From assembly GCA_965230215.1 (NCBI GenBank), contig CBDDKN010000001.1, forward strand, positions 2,373,620 through 2,437,619: DNA of 64,000 nt. The letters run 5' to 3'. Shown here piece by piece: positions 62,952-64,000 of this stretch. The notes under the pieces are model-generated. The model made no database searches. It saw only the letters and a list, made by a program, of their open reading frames with translations, and was not told where the DNA came from. Position 1 is the stretch's first letter; the number at the start of each line of letters is the position of its first letter. A program made the translations under genes and the position numbers. Origin of the DNA: RFSX01 sp965230215. Its GTDB lineage: Bacteria; Bacteroidota; Bacteroidia; Chitinophagales; Saprospiraceae.

Positions 62952-64000
62952 TGGCCTCTCTTTCACTGGACATAGCACGCAGATATCTGTACGGTAAAAA
63001 GTCGACCAACTCGATTAACATAATCACAGGTATATCCATATTTGGTATATCGATTGGTACAGCAGCGCTGATCCTTATTCTGAGCGTGTTCAATGGTTTT
63101 GAAGGATTGCTTTCAGGTCTTTTTAATGCATTCAATCCGGATCTAAAGGTCCTGCCTTATGAAGGGAAGTTCTTTGAACTGGATGAAGGCGAACTTCTGC
63201 AAATTGAAAACCTGGAGGGCATAGATTTCGTATCCAAGACGATTGAAGAAGTTTCGCTATTTGAATATAAAGGAAGTAAAGAAATAGGCGTCATAAAAGG
63301 CGTTGACGACAATTATATTAATGTAACGCGACTAGATTCACTTATCATAAGCGGTCGCTATCTGCTGGAAAAAGACAATATCCAATATGCCATTATTGGT
63401 GCTGGCATGCGTAACAAATTATCACTTGGTATACAAGATGCGATTACACCTGTAACAGTGTACATGCCTCAGAAGAAACGGAAGATAATCGGAGCCAAGG
63501 AGTTCCTGGCCAAGGACTTATATCCAGCCGGTATCTTTTCGGTTCGCGGTGAAACGGATTACAACTACATGCTAACCAATCTTAGATTTGTTCAGAATCT
63601 GGTTGACCAAAAGGGCAAGGTAAGCGCCCTCGAATTGAAGTTAAAAAATGGTGTAAGTGCACAAAAGCTTAAAAATCAGCTACAGGATATTCTAGGTGAT
63701 GCCTATGTGGTTAAGAACCGGTACCAGCAAGATGAAGCCTACCTCAAGGTGATGGAAATTGAAAAATGGTTTAGTTTCCTGATAGCCGGTATGACAATGT
63801 TACTCATAGCATTCAATCTTGTGGGTGCATTGTGGATGATTGTCCTGGACAAGAAAAAAGACATTTCAGTACTCAAAGCACTGGGATACGACACCATGCA
63901 GATACGCAATGTATTTGTTCAATTGGGAGTCTTGATCACTGGTATTGGGCTGGTATTGGGCTTTATTTTGGCGCTGATCGCGTATTTCATGCAGAAGAAC
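62951..64000 (+). CDS. LolE/FtsX-type ABC permease (3' end outside window)
   Basis: 350 residues are visible, starting MASLSLDIARRYLYGKKSTN. Transmembrane helix 1 (about 24-46, NIITGISIFGISIGTAALIL) is followed by a large periplasmic MacB-like domain (about 50-270) and then two more helices (FLIAGMTMLLIAFNLVGALW and GVLITGIGLVLGFILALIAY). This matches lipoprotein-releasing (LolC/E) or MacB/FtsX-type permeases, which extract lipoproteins or export substrates with a separate ATPase. The coupled start (TAATG) with the NagZ-like gene suggests a cell envelope role. The ATPase gene is not in view. Confidence 0.88.
   Translation, partial: MASLSLDIARRYLYGKKSTNSINIITGISIFGISIGTAALILILSVFNGFEGLLSGLFNAFNPDLKVLPYEGKFFELDEGELLQIENLEGIDFVSKTIEEVSLFEYKGSKEIGVIKGVDDNYINVTRLDSLIISGRYLLEKDNIQYAIIGAGMRNKLSLGIQDAITPVTVYMPQKKRKIIGAKEFLAKDLYPAGIFSVRGETDYNYMLTNLRFVQNLVDQKGKVSALELKLKNGVSAQKLKNQLQDILGDAYVVKNRYQQDEAYLKVMEIEKWFSFLIAGMTMLLIAFNLVGALWMIVLDKKKDISVLKALGYDTMQIRNVFVQLGVLITGIGLVLGFILALIAYFMQKN

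Overview
The window looks like chromosomal DNA from a marine or aquatic member of the Bacteroidota, most likely the Saprospiria. Supporting signs are secreted proteins ending in type IX secretion (T9SS) C-terminal domains, dockerin/cohesin-type surface proteins, BNR/PKD/LamG and 3-coathanger architectures, DUF3078, DUF3857, DUF5117-type, DUF5606 and DUF6249-like families, a fused DAHP synthase/chorismate mutase, a few TAnnTTTG-like promoter boxes, and AT-rich intergenic DNA. I see no phage, transposase, CRISPR array or rRNA.

Layout. 1-7.7 kb: core genes on the minus strand (pseudouridine synthase, DnaB), a small secreted coiled-coil protein, an ABC-2 exporter pair with a small third gene, and a PaaE-like flavo-iron-sulfur reductase. 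7.8-19.7 kb: a TlpA thioredoxin, a 1326-residue BNR/PKD/LamG secreted protein, DNA polymerase I, a dockerin-type surface protein and a DUF3078 outer-membrane protein. 20-22.4 kb: an M28 peptidase overlapping a hypoxanthine phosphoribosyltransferase, then a tRNA-Gln preceded by two tandem units that copy its 5' part. 22.5-26.6 kb: a sulfur-amino-acid cluster of cysteine dioxygenase, a cysteine-sulfinate-decarboxylase-like enzyme, a PutP-like Na+ symporter and an Lrp regulator, which reads as a hypotaurine/taurine module. 26.9-35.2 kb: a secreted metalloprotease, an exported Gfo/Idh/MocA oxidoreductase, a T9SS protein, an EGF-like lipoprotein and a membrane TPR-adenylate cyclase.

35.4-48.5 kb: a lipoprotein-sigma factor-partner set whose last protein has the layout of a dual-membrane-spanning anti-sigma factor; a 1576-residue dockerin/cohesin/T9SS paralogue of the earlier surface protein; an ECF sigma with a membrane partner; and two DUF3857/transglutaminase-like proteins. 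48.5-53.5 kb: a ferric-reductase-like membrane protein, a PDZ membrane protein, a lipoprotein, and the operon tyrA - DAHP synthase/chorismate mutase - DUF5606. In front of tyrA is an unannotated 19-residue leader peptide (MINNTTYNYWSYFWTSAGL), a matching antiterminator and an intrinsic terminator: a textbook transcription attenuator for aromatic amino acid synthesis. 53.5-64 kb: three translationally coupled amidohydrolase-family proteins (two apparently without metal ligands), a TMTC-like TPR membrane protein, a NagZ-like GH3/beta-lactamase-fold fusion and the start of a LolE/FtsX-type permease.

The strongest candidates for something new are the aromatic attenuator, the candidate dual-membrane anti-sigma factor, the CDO/CSAD/symporter/Lrp taurine cluster with inverted repeats in both promoter regions, the tandem tRNA-Gln-derived structured repeats, and the amidohydrolase trio. 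All family assignments come from reading sequence by eye; no database search was run.
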